A DNA stretch of 64,000 nucleotides from Kutzneria chonburiensis (lineage in GTDB: Bacteria > Actinomycetota > Actinomycetes > Mycobacteriales > Pseudonocardiaceae), in the NCBI RefSeq assembly GCF_028622115.1, contig NZ_CP097263.1:10055501-10119500 (forward strand), read 5' to 3'. The notes below the pieces were generated by a model that saw only the letters and a list, made by a program, of their open reading frames with translations, did not search any database and was not told the DNA's origin. Positions 62,861-64,000 of the stretch are shown here, one piece after another (within the stretch, counting starts at the first letter, position 1; every line of letters begins with the position of its first letter). A program made the translations under genes and the position numbers.

Positions 62861-62876
62861 AGCGGTCTGGACCAAT
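62861..62876. promoter_or_regulatory. DasR-responsive-element-like site upstream of the chitinase
   Basis: AGCGGTCTGGACCAAT matches 13 of 16 positions of the DasR consensus AGTGGTCTAGACCACT known from Streptomyces. It lies 94 bases upstream of the GH18 start. This fits repression relieved by glucosamine-6-phosphate; experimental proof is absent. Confidence 0.65.
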
Positions 62877-62970
62877 TTCGTGAGGTATTCATACCCTCCG
62901 AACGGGCACCGATCAATAGTGCATTCGGAGGTAAAACCGCAGCTCAGGGCCGGTTTTGGGAATGCTGGAA

Positions 62971-63015
62971 CCGGCCCGGCCCGTCGCGGGCGGAACGCGC
63001 GACGGGTCGGGCCGG
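62971..63015 (-). terminator. Hairpin terminator after the GH30-lectin gene
   Basis: CCGGCCCG.CCCGTCGCG pairs with CGCGACGGG.CGGGCCGG (17 bp with one mismatch, 9-nt loop), 22 bases downstream of the stop at 63037. Confidence 0.75.
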
Positions 63016-63036
63016 AGAATTCGGACGATCAGGGCG

Positions 63037-64000
63037 TCAGTTCAACGTCCATTGCTGGTTGGCCCCGCCGGCGCAGGTCCAGATCTGCAATGGAGTGCCG
63101 TCGGCCGAACTCTGGTTGGTGGCGTCGAGGCATTTGCCGGACCCGGTGTTCACGAGTTCGTGCTGTCCGTTCTGGGTCCATTGCTGAGCCCCGGACCCAT
63201 TGCAGTCGTACAACTGGACCTTGGCCCCGTTGGTCGTGCTGGCGCCGGAGACGTCGAGGCACTTGCCGAGGGCCTGGAAGGTGTTGCCGGAGTGGTTCCA
63301 GGTCTGCGCGGCGGTGCCGTTGCAGGTGTAGATCTGGACCTGGGTGCCGTTGGCGGAGTTGGCGCCGGCGACGTCGACGCACTTGCCGCCGATGCCGGTG
63401 ATGGTGCCACCGGTCGGCGGCGGGGTGGTGCCGCCGCCCTGCGTCCCGGTCCAGGTGAAGGTGGCGCTGGTGGCCGCCGGCACCGAGTACGTGAAGGACT
63501 CGTTGCCCCAGTTGACCCGCACGCTCTGCGCGCTGCCACTCGGGTTGTAGGCCACCAAAGCCTTGGAGCCGTCCGGGTTGATCCACGCGACGTTGCGCAC
63601 GGCGCCGTCGTTGGAGGCGATGCGGGTCGCACCCGGCTTGACGAACTTGGTCAGCTGGCCCATGTCGTAGTACTCGATGTTGTAGTCGACCTGGCCGCGC
63701 CGGCTGTCGTTCTGGTGCACCGTGATCAGGCCGGTGCAGGTGTTGCAGCCGCCGTTGTTCGGGCCCTGCGTCTCGTTGACCGCGAGGCTCCACTTCACCA
63801 CGCTACGGTCCCAGTTGCGGGTGTAGTCGATGATGTTGTTCATGTCCTCGTTCTGCTGATTGCCGATCCAGTTGCCGCCGGAGTGCTCGGTCTCGTACAT
63901 GTTCATCGACGGGTACTGGTTGTGCACCGTGCTCTGCTCGGCCACGTTGCCGCCGTAACCGTGCCAGGCCACGCCGCCGAAGTTGGCGTCGTTGCGGATC
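63037..64000 (-). CDS. GH30 glycoside hydrolase with ricin-type lectin domain (5' end beyond window)
   Basis: The visible 321 C-terminal codons begin inside the GH30 barrel: 'MNMYETEHSGGNWIGNQQNEDMNNIIDYTRNWDRSVVKWSLAVNETQGPNNGGCNTCTGLITV' has the nucleophile Glu (ETEHSGG) and the Cys-rich loop also seen in the GH30 enzyme at 13625-15085. The C-terminal beta-sandwich ('RVNWGNESFTYSVPAATSATFTWTG') is followed by a linker ('GGGTTPPPTGG') and a ricin B/CBM13 domain nearly identical to the GH18 chitinase's. The start lies outside the window. Probably an exported beta-glycosidase bound to polysaccharide by the lectin module. Confidence 0.9.
   Translation of the reverse strand, partial: IRNDANFGGVAWHGYGGNVAEQSTVHNQYPSMNMYETEHSGGNWIGNQQNEDMNNIIDYTRNWDRSVVKWSLAVNETQGPNNGGCNTCTGLITVHQNDSRRGQVDYNIEYYDMGQLTKFVKPGATRIASNDGAVRNVAWINPDGSKALVAYNPSGSAQSVRVNWGNESFTYSVPAATSATFTWTGTQGGGTTPPPTGGTITGIGGKCVDVAGANSANGTQVQIYTCNGTAAQTWNHSGNTFQALGKCLDVSGASTTNGAKVQLYDCNGSGAQQWTQNGQHELVNTGSGKCLDATNQSSADGTPLQIWTCAGGANQQWTLN

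Noticed and set aside
63342-63550. 68-codon plus-strand frame in the lectin linker
   Set aside because: Antisense to the GH30-lectin gene; Val/Pro-rich shadow of the linker.

Overview
This is a high-GC chromosomal segment from an actinomycete, most likely a filamentous member of the Pseudonocardiales (Kutzneria, Amycolatopsis, Lentzea or Saccharothrix type). The evidence is the extreme third-position GC, frequent GTG starts, a mycothiol-type DinB/MDMPI protein, two F420-type luciferase-like oxidoreductases, a HelR-like RNA polymerase helicase, many TetR regulators and several secreted glycoside hydrolases. I see no rRNA, tRNA, CRISPR array, transposase, prophage or PKS/NRPS cluster.

Layout. 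0-7 kb: a DUF4232 lipoprotein, uvrB, a tiny secreted peptide with three EYG repeats, a YjbR protein, an RDD membrane protein and a HelR-like helicase. 7-13 kb: a RibD-type reductase, zapE facing a thioesterase (both lack their expected stops), a TetR beside a frameshifted quinone oxidoreductase, an ABC-F ATPase and an amino-acid-binding lipoprotein. 13-20 kb: a secreted GH30 enzyme, an acetyltransferase, rocD, a secreted lactonase, an Smr protein, a DUF4097 protein and a DHFR-like protein. 20-25.4 kb: a tightly coupled five-gene minus-strand operon (di-iron-type hydrolase, ferredoxin-type reductase, hydrolase-SDR fusion, MetF-like protein, MDMPI) behind a perfect palindromic operator. 25.4-27.8 kb: small secreted and regulatory genes.

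27.8-40.5 kb reads as a reductive pyrimidine/hydantoin catabolic island. An NCS1 permease, a nitrilase-type amidohydrolase, a dihydropyrimidinase and an F420-type oxidoreductase lie on the minus strand. A PucR activator, a beta-alanine-type aminotransferase and methylmalonate-semialdehyde dehydrogenase lie further on. Together they would take dihydropyrimidines through beta-alanine to acetyl-CoA. No dihydropyrimidine dehydrogenase is present. Inside the island sit an esterase and an overlapping three-gene Xre / ImmA-IrrE protease / seven-helix membrane protein module. 40.6-51 kb: GH46 chitosanase, ArsR-SRPBCC pair, S9 peptidase, two SDRs plus F420 oxidoreductase plus TetR around one palindromic operator, an atypical NarL-type regulator and an S33 peptidase. 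51-57 kb: dimethylglycine/sarcosine dehydrogenase-like enzyme, choline-kinase-like phosphotransferase and APC permease (quaternary-amine or ethanolamine use by inference). 57-64 kb: an MFS gene broken by a 117-bp palindrome, a GH27 galactosidase, a GH18 chitinase with a DasR-like site upstream, and a truncated GH30 enzyme sharing a nearly identical ricin-type lectin module with the chitinase.

The most unusual structure is not a gene. Six dispersed hairpin elements, each exactly 53 bp and each touching the 3' end of a gene, fall into two related subfamilies, and differences between copies of the first preserve base pairing. A second family of GGAAGGGGCC-type hairpins also sits at gene ends.
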